Counted from the stretch's first letter, positions 43,072-53,147 are shown. The stretch: 64,000 nucleotides of DNA from Pseudomonas sp. M30-35 (GCF_002163625.1 NZ_CP020892.1:1612001-1676000), one strand, 5' to 3'. Program-made: numbers and translations. Notes: a model not told the origin generated them from the letters alone.

Positions 43072-46000
43072 TCACCGCAACGTCAGATGGCGACTGAGCA
43101 AGGCACGTAATGCGGCAGGCTTGACTGGCTTCGACAGGTAATCAAGCCCGGCTGCATGTACGGCGGCTATAAGTTCTGGGCGACCGTCCGCGCTAATCAC
43201 CACGCCGGGCACGGGTTCGCCGAGCCGAGTGCGTAGCCATGCCATCAGTTCGGTGCCGGTATCACCTTCATCCAGGTGAAAATCGACCAGTGCAAGCTGC
43301 GGTCGTACATCTTCGCTAAGCAGGTGTTCACATTCCAACCGATTACGAGCTGTCCAGACTTGGCACCCCCAACGCGACAACAAGCTGTGCATGCCGGTCA
43401 GAATGCTGTCTTCGTTATCAATACACAGCACGTGGGAGCCCGGCAGCAAGGCATTGTTCTGTTCGATGCTGTTGTTGACCGGTTTGCGCTGTGGTGTTCG
43501 TGCCAGCGGAACGGTGACGCTAAACACACTGCCTTTGCCTGGCCACGAGCGAACCTCAAGAGAATGGTTGAGCACACGACACAAACCATCGGCAATCGCT
43601 AAACCTAAACCCAAACCTTTCTCTGCGCGGGTCTGATGGCTGTCCAAACGCTTGAACTCTTCAAAGATTTCCTTGCGTTTATTCTCAGGAATACCGGGGC
43701 CGCGGTCCCATACTTCAAGTCGCAAATGGCCTGGAATATGGCGCACGCCGAGGATCACGCGACCTTGAGCGTAGCGGAAGGCATTAGTCAGGAAGTTCTG
43801 CAGCACGCGGCGCAATAAACGGATGTCACTGTCTATACGCTGACGGCTGCCGCGCAGTCGAAAATCGATACCTTGCTCGGCGGCGAGCACCTTGAACTCA
43901 GCGCCAAGAGGGTCGAACAGGGTACTCAGTGGGAAGGGGTTGCAGTCGGGAGTGATGCGACCGCTTTCCAGGCGCGAGATATCCAGCAGGTCGGTTATCA
44001 ACTCTTCGGCAGAACGTAGCGATGAATCGAGATGGCGCACCAATTCCTGAGCTTCACGCGGTAGCGCATCGTCCTGCAGTGACAGTGCGGCGGAGAACAG
44101 CCGAGCAGCATTCAAGGGCTGCATCAAGTCATGACTGACTGCGGCGAGAAACCGTGTTTTCGACTGATTGGCGGTTTCGGCATTGCCCTTGGCGTCGGTC
44201 AGCGCAATATTGAGTTGCGACAATTCGTGGGTGCGTTCGCTTACCCGGTGTTCGAGGCCTTCGTTGGCTTCTTTAAGGGCCTGCTCGGCTTGGCGGAATT
44301 CGGTAATGTCAGTGAAACTCATGACAAAGCCGCCGCCCGGCATTGGGTTGCCGATCAGCTCGATCACGCGGCCGTTGGGGAACATACGCTCGGAGGTGTG
44401 CGGCGTGCCTTGACGCATCCAGTACAAACGCTTGCTGACGTTGGTTTCAGTCCCGCCTTCTTTAAACAAGCCACGTTCAGCGTTGTAGCGGATGATGTCG
44501 GCGATTGGACGGCCAACGTAGATCAAATCCTCGGGATATTCGAACAGCTCAATGTAGCGATGATTCCACGCCACCAGCCGCAACGATTGATCGACCACAC
44601 TAATGCCTTGGGTGATGTTTTCGATCGCACCTTGCAATAACGCACGATTGAACTGCAGCACTTCGGAGGCTTCGTCGACGATGCGCACGACGTCTTCAAC
44701 CTGCATCTCACGGCCTTCAATGGCCGCTTTAACCACTGCACGTGTTGATGAAGCGCCGAGCACGCCGGCGAGCAAGCGCTCCGTGTGGGCGATCCATTCA
44801 CTGTTGGCTTGATGGTTGGGGTTGAACTCAAGTTCCTGGCGCACCGCAAAGCGCATAAAGCTTTGCTTGGCGCGTTCCTCACCCACAAAGCGGCTGGCGA
44901 GTAATAGTAAATCGTTCACTTGCACGGCCAGGCTGTTGCGCGCACCGAGTTTGCTGCCCAGATCGTGACCGATAAAGCGTCCGGCTTGCCAGTGTTCCGA
45001 TACCCGTGTTCGCGAGAAGTATGAGACCCAGGCAAATAGCAGCATATTGCCAGCTAGCGACAACACCACGCCGCGGGTGAGTGCATCGACCTCAAAGCCA
45101 ATCGGTGCGTAGAGCAATGAATTTAAACCGGGCACATGCTCAATCGACCAGCCCATGCTGCCGGTGATCAAAGGAATTACCAAGGTGTAGAACCAGATCA
45201 GAGCGCCAACAATAAGCCCGGCGAACACGCCACGGCGATTGGCTTGTTTCCAGACCAAAGCACCGAACATGGCTGGTGCCAACTGACCAATAGCGGCGAA
45301 TGAAACCTGGCCGATGGTTGCAAGGCTAGCGTTGGACCCGAGTAGGCGGTAGCAGACATAGGCGAGCAGTAGAATCAGCACAATACTCACGCGCCGCGCC
45401 GTGAGCATCCAGTGACGGAATGCTTCATAAGGCCGCTCGGTACTGTTGCGGTGCAAAAGCCAGGGTAAGAGCATGTCGTTGGAAATCATCGTCGACAGCG
45501 CAACAGAGGCCACAATCACCATGCCGGTTGCCGCCGACGCGCCACCAATGAATGCGAGCATTGCCAGCGCTGGATGCGCCTCTGCAAGTGGCAGGCTAAT
45601 CACAAACGAATCCGGGGTTACGCCTGGGCTCAGAAGCATCTGCCCAGCAAGGGCAATCGGCACCACAAACATCGCTGCGAGTACCAGATAAGCCGGGAAC
45701 ACCCAGCGCGCCAGACGCAGGTCTTGCGGTTCGATGTTCTCGACAACGGTGACGTGGAACTGTCGCGGCAGGCAGACGATTGCAATCATCGCCAGACAGG
45801 TTTGCACCAGCATCGCTGGCCAGTTAACCGCTACTTGCCAGAAATCATTCAGTTCAGTGGCGTTTTTGGCCTGAGTGAAAACATCGTCAAAACCGTCGAA
45901 CAGGCCAAAGGTGACGAAGGCGCCAACCGCGAGAAATGCGAGTAGCTTTACCAGTGATTCAAAGGCAATGGCCAACACCATGCCGCGGTGGTGTTCGGTG

Positions 46001-46548
46001 GCATCAAGGTTACGGGTGCCGAACAAGATGGTGAATAACGCCAATATCAGCGAAACAATCAACGCAGTGTCTTGTGCGCGTGTGCCGGAGGCGTTCGGCA
46101 CGGAGCCCACTAACAGGTTTACCCCGAGTACGATGCCTTTCAGCTGCAGGGCAATGTAGGGCAGCACGCCAACCAGGCAGATCAGCGCGACAGCGACTGC
46201 AAGCCCTTGCGATTTGCCGTAGCGCGCGGCAATGAAGTCAGCAATCGAGGTGATGTTTTCTTGTTTGCTGATCAGCACCATTTTCTGTAGCACCCAAGGT
46301 GCGAACAGCAACAACAGAATGGGGCCAATATAAATAGGTAAGAACGACCACAGCTGTTCGGCCGACTGGCCCACAGCGCCAAAGAATGTCCAGCTGGTGC
46401 AGTAAACTGTCAGCGACAAGCTGTAGACCCAAGCGCGAATTTTCGGCGGCAAAGGTTTACGGCGCCTGTCGCCATAAAATGCGATGGCGAACAGGACAGC
46501 CATATAAATAAGGGCAACCGCAGCGATCAGCCCGCCAGACAGCGACAT
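43072..46548 (-). CDS. SLC5-type hybrid sensor histidine kinase (CrbS/MxtR-like)
   Basis: This is a 1158-residue fusion. Residues 1 to about 500 form a sodium/solute symporter domain with 12-13 membrane helices. A PAS domain follows (about 630-760), then a coiled coil, the HisKA box AAVSHDLMQPLNAA, the HATPase domain (NFLTNAFRYA, DRGPGIPENK, GLGLGLAI) and a C-terminal receiver with the phospho-Asp in LVDFHLDEGD. This architecture is that of CrbS (MxtR in P. aeruginosa), which controls acetate use with a separate response regulator not present here. The exact ligand is not shown by sequence. Confidence 0.85.
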   Translation of the reverse strand: MSLSGGLIAAVALIYMAVLFAIAFYGDRRRKPLPPKIRAWVYSLSLTVYCTSWTFFGAVGQSAEQLWSFLPIYIGPILLLLFAPWVLQKMVLISKQENITSIADFIAARYGKSQGLAVAVALICLVGVLPYIALQLKGIVLGVNLLVGSVPNASGTRAQDTALIVSLILALFTILFGTRNLDATEHHRGMVLAIAFESLVKLLAFLAVGAFVTFGLFDGFDDVFTQAKNATELNDFWQVAVNWPAMLVQTCLAMIAIVCLPRQFHVTVVENIEPQDLRLARWVFPAYLVLAAMFVVPIALAGQMLLSPGVTPDSFVISLPLAEAHPALAMLAFIGGASAATGMVIVASVALSTMISNDMLLPWLLHRNSTERPYEAFRHWMLTARRVSIVLILLLAYVCYRLLGSNASLATIGQVSFAAIGQLAPAMFGALVWKQANRRGVFAGLIVGALIWFYTLVIPLITGSMGWSIEHVPGLNSLLYAPIGFEVDALTRGVVLSLAGNMLLFAWVSYFSRTRVSEHWQAGRFIGHDLGSKLGARNSLAVQVNDLLLLASRFVGEERAKQSFMRFAVRQELEFNPNHQANSEWIAHTERLLAGVLGASSTRAVVKAAIEGREMQVEDVVRIVDEASEVLQFNRALLQGAIENITQGISVVDQSLRLVAWNHRYIELFEYPEDLIYVGRPIADIIRYNAERGLFKEGGTETNVSKRLYWMRQGTPHTSERMFPNGRVIELIGNPMPGGGFVMSFTDITEFRQAEQALKEANEGLEHRVSERTHELSQLNIALTDAKGNAETANQSKTRFLAAVSHDLMQPLNAARLFSAALSLQDDALPREAQELVRHLDSSLRSAEELITDLLDISRLESGRITPDCNPFPLSTLFDPLGAEFKVLAAEQGIDFRLRGSRQRIDSDIRLLRRVLQNFLTNAFRYAQGRVILGVRHIPGHLRLEVWDRGPGIPENKRKEIFEEFKRLDSHQTRAEKGLGLGLAIADGLCRVLNHSLEVRSWPGKGSVFSVTVPLARTPQRKPVNNSIEQNNALLPGSHVLCIDNEDSILTGMHSLLSRWGCQVWTARNRLECEHLLSEDVRPQLALVDFHLDEGDTGTELMAWLRTRLGEPVPGVVISADGRPELIAAVHAAGLDYLSKPVKPAALRALLSRHLTLR

Positions 46549-46831
46549 GCAGACTCCAACAGCAAACTAAGTAGAATTAACTCGGTCTTATCTTCAACAA
46601 CCGATGGTTATGACATTTTGGGCGCTTCTGAAAAGTAATAGGCTGCATCATCGCAGTTGTTTTCAAAGGCTTGCGTGTTACGACCGACAGTGTCGCAGTA
46701 AAGTCTGCAAACGTCAGTTGCTACCTTGGTCGCAGGGCTGCGGCAAGGAATAAATCAGCGGTTGTTAATTGTGAAGTGGTTATCACCCTGTTAGCGTGAT
46801 CTGTTGCAGTCAATGTATGTAAAGGAGCTTT

Positions 46832-47404
46832 ATGTTCAAGCCGCAATTAATAACCCTGCAGCGCGGCGCTCTGCGCATTGAACCCATGGTTGATGCGGAC
46901 ATTCCTGGGCTGGTCACTCTGGCTGAGGCCAATCGCCGCGAGCTGGTCTATGTTGATGGCGCGCAACGTCTGGATTGGTATCGTCAGGGCCTGGCAGAGC
47001 AGCGTGAGGGTAAAGCCTTGCCGTTTACAATCCGCCTGAGCGACCAACTGGTAGGGACCACGCGTTTTGCTGACTTTATGCCCAAGCTGCCCGCCACTGA
47101 AATCGGCTGGACCTGGCTTGATCAAACCCAGCATGGCACCGGGCTGAACAGCATGATCAAGTACCTGATGCTACGTCATGCATTTGAAAACTGGCGCATG
47201 GTCCGCGTGCAGCTAAAAACCGCTGCGAGCAACCTGCGCTCACAAGCCGCCATTGAAAAACTCGGCGCTGAGCGTGAGGGATTACTGCGTAATCATCGGC
47301 GACTCGCAGATGGGCGCTTGGATGATACGGTGCTATACAGCGTTACTGATCGGCAGTGGCCGGCGATTAAACAGCAGTTGGAGGCGCGATTCGGCGCGTT
47401 GTGA
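46832..47404 (+). CDS. GNAT-family acetyltransferase (RimJ/RimL type)
   Basis: This is a 190-residue acetyltransferase-3 type protein. It has IEIGWTWLD-like strand (TEIGWTWLD), the HGTGLN acetyl-CoA region and the C-terminal RVQLKTAASNLRSQAAIEKLGA helix, the usual order for the family. AAGGAG precedes the ATG. The acceptor substrate is unknown. The AraC-type gene begins five bases after its stop, so they may share a transcript. Confidence 0.88.
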   Translation: MFKPQLITLQRGALRIEPMVDADIPGLVTLAEANRRELVYVDGAQRLDWYRQGLAEQREGKALPFTIRLSDQLVGTTRFADFMPKLPATEIGWTWLDQTQHGTGLNSMIKYLMLRHAFENWRMVRVQLKTAASNLRSQAAIEKLGAEREGLLRNHRRLADGRLDDTVLYSVTDRQWPAIKQQLEARFGAL

Positions 47405-47408
47405 AGTC

Positions 47409-48251
47409 ATGGGCGAGGCGCGTGAACAAACCCGTTTTTGGCAGGCCAAGGGTCTTGCCGATGTCGAACTACTGCATGCACGTTATGTACAGCAGCGCTT
47501 TGTTCCGCATGTGCATGAAGGATTTGTCTTTACCGTCATCCAAAACGGTGCCCAGCAGTTCAGGCACCGAGGCAGTGACCATTTAGCGCCGCAAGGCAGC
47601 ATGGTGCTGATCAACCCGGATGAGGTTCACACGGGGTCCAAGGCGCATGACGATGGCTGGCGTTATCGAGCTTTTTATCCCGATAACCGCCAAGTGCTTG
47701 GGGTGTTGCAAGAGCTTGATTTAGCGGGCGGCGGGCTGCCGAGCTTTGCCGTTAGCGTGCTCCATGACCCGCAATTGCACGCAGCATTCACTCGTTTGCA
47801 TCTTTTGCTCGAAGGCGGCGCTGATGTTTTGCAGCAGCAAATCGTCTGGCGTGAAGCCGTCTTACTGTTGTTCCAGCGTTATGCCAAAGTGGCTGAACCG
47901 CGTGCGCCCGGCCGTGAGACGCGCGCGGTGGAGCAGGCCAAGGAATTGCTCAGCACTCAACTGGCTGCGCCGCCGTCACTCGAAGCTTTGGCGGCTGCGG
48001 TGAATCTCTCGCCATTTCATTTCGCTCGGGTATTCCGCCGCGCAACGGGCTTGCCGCCGCATGCCTGGTTGAAACAGCGGCGTTTAAGCCAGGCCCGCGC
48101 CATGCTCAAGCAAGGTTGCATGCCGTTGCAAGTAGCGATGCAGCTTGGCTTTGCTGATCAGAGTCATATGAGTCGCCAATTCAAACAGGTTTTCGGCGTT
48201 GCTCCCGGTGTTTATCGGGCTGCAAGTTCGGGGCTGGCAAGCTGGCCATAA
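47409..48251 (+). CDS. AraC-family regulator with cupin sensor domain
   Basis: This is a 280-residue regulator with an N-terminal AraC-type cupin domain (motif HVHEGFVFTVIQNG, residues about 32-45) and a C-terminal pair of helix-turn-helices (SLEALAAAVNLSPFHFARVFRRATG and MQLGFADQSHMSRQFKQVFG). The frame is open back into the GNAT gene, but the ATG at 47409 just after the GNAT stop fits the family start. The azlCD-like genes follow, and this type of regulator often controls AzlCD. Confidence 0.87.
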   Translation: MGEAREQTRFWQAKGLADVELLHARYVQQRFVPHVHEGFVFTVIQNGAQQFRHRGSDHLAPQGSMVLINPDEVHTGSKAHDDGWRYRAFYPDNRQVLGVLQELDLAGGGLPSFAVSVLHDPQLHAAFTRLHLLLEGGADVLQQQIVWREAVLLLFQRYAKVAEPRAPGRETRAVEQAKELLSTQLAAPPSLEALAAAVNLSPFHFARVFRRATGLPPHAWLKQRRLSQARAMLKQGCMPLQVAMQLGFADQSHMSRQFKQVFGVAPGVYRAASSGLASWP

Positions 48252-48339
48252 GGTTTTGGGGCAAACATCTCAAGTGAGCAATATCGTTCAAGATGCTCGG
48301 CTGGAGTTGCGTTAGGCTTGCGGGTCAAGGAGATGCGTT

Positions 48340-49050
48340 ATGACCCGCGTGCAGGAGTTTTATCAAGGTGTTCGCGACATGCTGCCTATGCTGTTAGGCG
48401 CCATGCCGTTCGGCATCATCTACGGCAGCCTGGCGGTTGCCTCCGGACTGAGCCCATGGCAAACCGTGGCCATGTCGGTATTTGTTTTCGCCGGCTCCGC
48501 ACAGTTTATTGCGATTAGTTTGCTCAGCAGTGGCGTCGGTATCACCGTATTGCTGCTGACTACTTTGGTGGTCAATCTGCGCCATGCTTTATACAGCGCG
48601 AGTTTGCAGCCGTTTGTGCGGCACTTGCCGACGCGCTGGCGCATGAGTCTGGCTTTCTGGCTGACAGACGAAGCCTTTGCAGTGGTGCAGCACCGTTATG
48701 CGCTGCGTGATGAGTCGTTGAACAAGCACTGGTATTTTCTCGGCGCTTCGCTGGCGATGTACAGCAACTGGCTGCTGTGCACCGTTATTGGCTTGGTGTT
48801 TGGTCAGTCGGTACCCAATCTGGCCGAGTGGGGGCTGGATTTCGCCATGCTCGCGACATTTATCGGGATTGTCGTGCCCATGTTGCGTAATCGCCCACAA
48901 GTCGCAGCAGCCTTGGTTGCCGCAGCGGTTGCGCTGGTCTGCCATGAGTTGCCTTATAAGTTGGGGCTGATGGCGGCTGCATTCAGCGGAATTGTGGTGG
49001 GTGTCGTACTGGAACGGCACAGCGTGTTGCCAGAAGAGGAGCTTGCGTGA
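48340..49050 (+). CDS. azlC: AzlC-family branched-chain amino acid exporter, large subunit
   Basis: This is a 236-residue protein with about six membrane helices and the AzlC signatures GAMPFGIIYGSLAV and FVFAGSAQFIAISLL. AzlC with AzlD exports branched-chain amino acids or analogues. The stop overlaps the azlD start by one base (TGATG). It is preceded by an AraC-type regulator on the same strand. Confidence 0.9.
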   Translation: MTRVQEFYQGVRDMLPMLLGAMPFGIIYGSLAVASGLSPWQTVAMSVFVFAGSAQFIAISLLSSGVGITVLLLTTLVVNLRHALYSASLQPFVRHLPTRWRMSLAFWLTDEAFAVVQHRYALRDESLNKHWYFLGASLAMYSNWLLCTVIGLVFGQSVPNLAEWGLDFAMLATFIGIVVPMLRNRPQVAAALVAAAVALVCHELPYKLGLMAAAFSGIVVGVVLERHSVLPEEELA

Positions 49051-49379
49051 TGGAGAATTGGTTGCTGATCTTCGGCATGGCCGTCATTACCTACAGCATT
49101 CGCTACAGTTTGTTTGCCTTGCCCAATTTGAGTTTTCCGCCGTTGGTACGCCAAGGTCTGCACTATGTGCCAACCGCAGTACTGACCGCCATTGTTGTGC
49201 CCGGCATGTTGCTGCCTGATGGTCAGAACTGGCAGTTTTCTCTGGATAATGCCTATCTGCTTGCGGGATTGATCACCATCGCGATTGCGGCGTTCACCCG
49301 GCATTTGCTGGCAACTATCGGCGGCGGTTTGCTGGTGTTTTTCCTGCTGCGCTGGGCGATGGGGCAGTTGCCGATTTAA
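49050..49379 (+). CDS. azlD: AzlD-family exporter, small subunit
   Basis: This is a 109-residue protein with four hydrophobic segments and the AzlD pattern (YSIRYSLFALPNLSFPPLVRQGLHYVPTAVLTAIV). It is coupled to azlC through the overlapping stop/start. The pair forms one exporter in the inner membrane. Confidence 0.9.
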   Translation: MENWLLIFGMAVITYSIRYSLFALPNLSFPPLVRQGLHYVPTAVLTAIVVPGMLLPDGQNWQFSLDNAYLLAGLITIAIAAFTRHLLATIGGGLLVFFLLRWAMGQLPI

Positions 49380-49408
49380 TAGAAAACCATCATTCACCCT
49401 GATGTAGG

Positions 49409-49490
49409 GTGTGACAACGCGAAGCTTGTCCACCGCAGGGCGCGAAATATTGGCGCCAAATGCTGGTGGAAGGGTGAAGGGTCTTCCACC
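49409..49490. repeat. Hairpins after azlD, including REP-like member 3
   Basis: GTGACAA (49411-49417) and TTGTCCAC (49426-49433) frame the loop CGCGAAGC, the reverse complement of the loop in the copies at 10625 and 42981. A second hairpin, GGTGGAAG (49465-49472) with CTTCCACC (49483-49490), follows and may be a terminator. Confidence 0.6.
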
Positions 49491-49632
49491 CTGCCGAGCG
49501 GGGTTTACTAAATCAAAGAGCGCCCAACAGCGCTTTTTTCGTTAATCGCCTGCAAAAAAATGCTTTGGGTGTAGCTTTCAGCGGATGTGATGCAGTCAAA
49601 TGCATAACAAATTCGCATTAGGTACATGGAAG

Positions 49633-51507
49633 ATGACCCAACAATCGCAGTTTGCGTTGCTTAGCACTAAGCGGTTCTTGCCGTTTTTTCTGACTCAGTT
49701 GCTCGGCGCTTTTAACGACAATATTTTCAAGCAGTCGCTGATTCTGGCAATTCTGTTCAAGCTGACTGTGACTGCAGACCGCGATTTACTGGTCAACCTG
49801 TGCGCATTGCTGTTCATTCTGCCGTTTTTTCTGTTCTCGGCACTCGGCGGACAATTCGGCGAGAAATTCGATAAAGACTGGCTGATCCGCAAGATCAAGT
49901 TCGCTGAAATCATCATCATGCTTGCAGGCGCTGCCGGGGTTTTGCTGGGCAGCTTGCCGCTGATGTTGTTGGTGCTGTTTGCGATGGGGACTCAGTCGGC
50001 GCTATTTGGCCCGGTTAAATACTCAATCTTGCCGCAGCACTTGCTGGAGCGTGAGCTGATTGGTGGCAATGCGCTGGTTGAGATGGGCACATTTCTGGCG
50101 ATTCTGGCGGGCACCATCGGCGCCGGTGTGATCATGGCAAGCAGCAACTACGCGAATATTGTTGCAGGCGCAGTGGTGACCGTTGCGGTACTCGGCTATT
50201 TGACCAGCTGTAAAATTCCTTCCGGTGCGGCAGCCTTGCCTGAGTTGAAGATGGACTGGAATATCTTCCGCCAGTCCTGGGCCACAATGAAAATTGGTTT
50301 AGGCCAAACCCCAGCCGTTTCACGTTCGCTGGTGGGCAACTCATGGTTCTGGTTTCTCGGCGCGGTGTACCTGACGCAGATCCCGGCATACGCGAAAGAT
50401 TGGCTATATGGCGATGAGAGCGTAGTGACCCTGATTCTCACCGTGTTTTCGCTGGGTATTGGTCTGGGCTCGATGCTTTGCGAAAAGATGTCGGGTGGAA
50501 AGGTCGAGATTGGTCTGGTGCCGTTTGGCTCTATTGGTCTGACCGTATTTGGGATTTTGCTCTGGTGGGTGTCTGGTGGCTTTCCTCAAGCCGCGCAGCC
50601 GCATGATTGGCTCGGTGTGCTGGGTCATGCTCAGGCATGGGCAATTATGGGCTCGATCATGGGGATTGGCCTGTTTGGCGGTTTTTATATCGTGCCGTTG
50701 TACGCGTTGATTCAGTCGCGCAGCGTTGAGAGTCAGCGGGCGCGAGTGATCGCTGCCAACAACATCCTTAATGCGTTGTTTATGGTGGTTTCAGCGATCG
50801 TTTCGATTGCTTTTTTGACCGTGGCCGAGCTGTCGATTCCGCAGCTGTTCCTGGTCATCTCGCTGATGAACATTGCCGTCAACAGCTACATCTTCAAGAT
50901 CGTGCCTGAGTTCAGCATGCGCTTTATGATCTGGCTGCTGAGCCATTCCATGTACCGCGTTGAACACAAGAATTTGCAAGTGATTCCAGATGAAGGCGCG
51001 GCATTGTTGGTCTGCAATCATGTCTCGTTCGTAGACGCGTTGCTGATTGGCGGCGCTATCCGGCGTCCGGTGCGCTTTGTGATGTATTACAAAATCTATA
51101 ATTTGCCGGTGCTCAATTTTATCTTCCGCACGGCGGGAACTGTACCGATTGCCGGGCGCAATGAAGACCTGCTGATTTACGACGCTGCGTTTAAGCAAAT
51201 TGCGGAGTATCTGCGCAACGGTGAAGTGGTGTGTATCTTCCCGGAAGGCAAGTTGACCACTGACGGCGAGATCAATGAGTTCAAGGGCGGTGTTGATCGC
51301 ATTCTTGAGCAGACCCCGGTGCCGGTAATTCCGATGGCATTGCAGGGGTTGTGGGGAAGTTTCTTTAGTCGCGACCCGAACAAGGGCTTTTTAAAGCGCC
51401 TGTGGTCGCGCATTTGTCTAGTGGCGGGGGCGCCGATTGCCGCGCAAGATGTTAATCGCGCCTACTTGCATGAGCAGGTTGCAGGGCTGCGTGGCGATAT
51501 TCGTTGA
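49633..51507 (+). CDS. LplT-like MFS transporter fused to PlsC-like acyltransferase
   Basis: This is a 624-residue fusion. Residues 1 to about 405 form a major-facilitator domain resembling lysophospholipid transporter LplT (opening with FLPFFLTQLLGAFNDNIFKQ). The remainder is a PlsC acyltransferase domain with the NHxxxxD motif as NHVSFVD and FPEGKLT. The combination suggests uptake and re-acylation of lysophospholipids in the inner membrane, like LplT plus Aas in E. coli but without an AMP-ligase part. The frame starts at 49600, but the ATG at 49633 gives the usual MTQQSQF start. Confidence 0.87.
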   Translation: MTQQSQFALLSTKRFLPFFLTQLLGAFNDNIFKQSLILAILFKLTVTADRDLLVNLCALLFILPFFLFSALGGQFGEKFDKDWLIRKIKFAEIIIMLAGAAGVLLGSLPLMLLVLFAMGTQSALFGPVKYSILPQHLLERELIGGNALVEMGTFLAILAGTIGAGVIMASSNYANIVAGAVVTVAVLGYLTSCKIPSGAAALPELKMDWNIFRQSWATMKIGLGQTPAVSRSLVGNSWFWFLGAVYLTQIPAYAKDWLYGDESVVTLILTVFSLGIGLGSMLCEKMSGGKVEIGLVPFGSIGLTVFGILLWWVSGGFPQAAQPHDWLGVLGHAQAWAIMGSIMGIGLFGGFYIVPLYALIQSRSVESQRARVIAANNILNALFMVVSAIVSIAFLTVAELSIPQLFLVISLMNIAVNSYIFKIVPEFSMRFMIWLLSHSMYRVEHKNLQVIPDEGAALLVCNHVSFVDALLIGGAIRRPVRFVMYYKIYNLPVLNFIFRTAGTVPIAGRNEDLLIYDAAFKQIAEYLRNGEVVCIFPEGKLTTDGEINEFKGGVDRILEQTPVPVIPMALQGLWGSFFSRDPNKGFLKRLWSRICLVAGAPIAAQDVNRAYLHEQVAGLRGDIR

Positions 51508-51562
51508 GGCTATAAGCTGTTTGCCAGCGCGACGTTTGTCGGCGCTGGCAGCCGTTGACGGG

Positions 51563-51877
51563 CTAGTGGCTGAGCTTCAAACCCAGCAGCCCAGTGACGA
51601 TCAAGGCCACGCTGAGTATGCGCATCGGGGCCATTGATTCGCCGAACAGGATAATCCCGGCAATCACCGTGCCGATGGCGCCAATGCCGGTCCAGATCGC
51701 ATAAGCGGTGCCGAGCGGCAGATCTTTCATGGCAATGCCAAGCAGCACCAGACTTACCGCCATGGCGGCAACGGTTAGCGCGGTAGGTATTGGGCGGGTA
51801 AAGCCGTCGGTGTATTTAAGGCCTACAGCCCAGCCAACTTCGAATAAGCCGGCGAAGAACAGAATGATCCAAGACAC
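51563..51877 (-). CDS. sugE: Gdx (SugE) guanidinium exporter, SMR family
   Basis: This is a 104-residue small multidrug resistance protein with four membrane helices. The Glu essential for coupling is in [14 protein letters not shown], and [12 protein letters not shown] is typical of the Gdx/SugE branch. The GTG at 51877, behind GGAGG (51883-51887), gives the family start (V)SWIILF. A longer frame exists but extends into the riboswitch. The guanidine-II riboswitch just upstream supports guanidinium as substrate. Confidence 0.93.
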   Translation of the reverse strand: MSWIILFFAGLFEVGWAVGLKYTDGFTRPIPTALTVAAMAVSLVLLGIAMKDLPLGTAYAIWTGIGAIGTVIAGIILFGESMAPMRILSVALIVTGLLGLKLSH

Positions 51878-51907
51878 ACAAACCTCCAGACGATATATGA
51901 ACGTCGC

Positions 51908-51955
51908 TGGGGTCGTCCCCAAAGAATGGACATGTGGCTTGAGGTCGTCCTCAAG
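51908..51955 (-). promoter_or_regulatory. Guanidine-II (mini-ykkC) riboswitch
   Basis: On the minus strand two hairpins each have an ACGA loop: CTTGAGG-ACGA-CCTCAAG (51938-51955) and TGGGG-ACGA-CCCCA (51908-51921), linked by 16 bases. Two such ACGR-loop hairpins are the defining structure of the guanidine-II riboswitch. It lies about 20 bases upstream of the Gdx ribosome binding site, so guanidine binding should free translation of the exporter. Confidence 0.92.
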
Positions 51956-52019
51956 ACATGGCTAGTCTAACGGAGTCTTGCGGCGAGGCAAATCGCCGCA
52001 ATATCCAAATATTTCTGAC

Positions 52020-52967
52020 TTATTGGCTTCTCTCTGGTCCGTCATCTTTCATGCGTCGATAGAGGCTGGCGACCAATGGCCCGGACAGGTTGTGCCAAAC
52101 GCTGAACAGCGCGCTCGGTACGGCAGCCAATGGTGAGAAATGCGCACTGGCCAGTGCAGCACCAAGCCCTGAGTTTTGCATGCCGACTTCAATTGACATG
52201 GTTTTGCGCTGCGCCAACGGCATGCCCATCACACGACCTGCGAAGTAGCCAAGCGCCAAGCCGATACCGTTATGCAGAATTACTACCGCCATGATCAGCA
52301 GGCCAGACTCAGCAATCTTGGCCTGGCTCGCAGCAACTACGGCCGCAACGATTGCAACGATACTGACCACCGAGATTAGCGGTAATACATCGACCGCCAG
52401 TTTTACCCGCTCACCCAGCAGGCGCTGGACGACCAGGCCGAGAATGATCGGTAGCAGCACCATTTTCAGAATCGAGATAAACATTGCCATAAACGACACC
52501 GGCAGCCATTCCGAGGCAAGCAGCCATATCAGCGCCGGTGTCACCAGCGGGGCGAGGAGGGTGGTTACCGAGGTGATTGCCACCGACAGCGCAACATCAC
52601 CACGGGCGAACCAGGTCATGACGTTTGACGCAGTACCGCCGGGGCAGCAGCCGACCAGAATGACCCCAACCGCAATTTCGGCAGGCAAATTCAGCAGTTT
52701 GCAGAGTAACCACGCCAAGCACGGCATGATCACAAATTGAGCGATCACCCCGGCGAAAACGCGGACTGGGCGTCGGGCGACTTCACGGAAATCATCGGTT
52801 TTCAGGGTCAGACCCATGCCGAACATAATCAGACCCAACAGCGGCACGATCCAAGCGGTGAGCGGTAAAAATACGCTTGGCAACATAAAGGCCAAGACCG
52901 CAAATAACAGCACCCACAAAGCAAACGTATTGCCGATAAAACGGCTCAGGCTAATCAATGCACGCAT
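52020..52967 (-). CDS. BASS-family bile acid:sodium symporter-like transporter
   Basis: This is a 315-residue protein with about ten membrane helices. It has the family segments [40 protein letters not shown] and [14 protein letters not shown]. Bacterial members carry pantoate, other organic acids or similar anions with sodium; the substrate here is unknown. It is upstream of sugE on the same strand, but the riboswitch gap suggests separate control. Confidence 0.9.
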   Translation of the reverse strand: MRALISLSRFIGNTFALWVLLFAVLAFMLPSVFLPLTAWIVPLLGLIMFGMGLTLKTDDFREVARRPVRVFAGVIAQFVIMPCLAWLLCKLLNLPAEIAVGVILVGCCPGGTASNVMTWFARGDVALSVAITSVTTLLAPLVTPALIWLLASEWLPVSFMAMFISILKMVLLPIILGLVVQRLLGERVKLAVDVLPLISVVSIVAIVAAVVAASQAKIAESGLLIMAVVILHNGIGLALGYFAGRVMGMPLAQRKTMSIEVGMQNSGLGAALASAHFSPLAAVPSALFSVWHNLSGPLVASLYRRMKDDGPERSQ

Positions 52968-53147
52968 GTTGTTGATCCATTAAAAGATGGTGTGGTGGCC
53001 GATGCCCTGGGCATGCGCCGCTCTTATTCATAAGGGACTTACTTGTTATAGGGTGTTGCCGATGTAGCCATGTAGCGATGTTGCCGATATTGCGATATAG
53101 CTGGCGCCAGGGTGCGTCAATAGAACGCATCCTAGCGCCATGCTGGC

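Noticed and set aside
46832..49379. Idea of a mobile resistance cassette (GNAT, AraC, AzlCD)
   Set aside because: No repeats, integrase or change in base composition is visible; gene types are common chromosomal ones.
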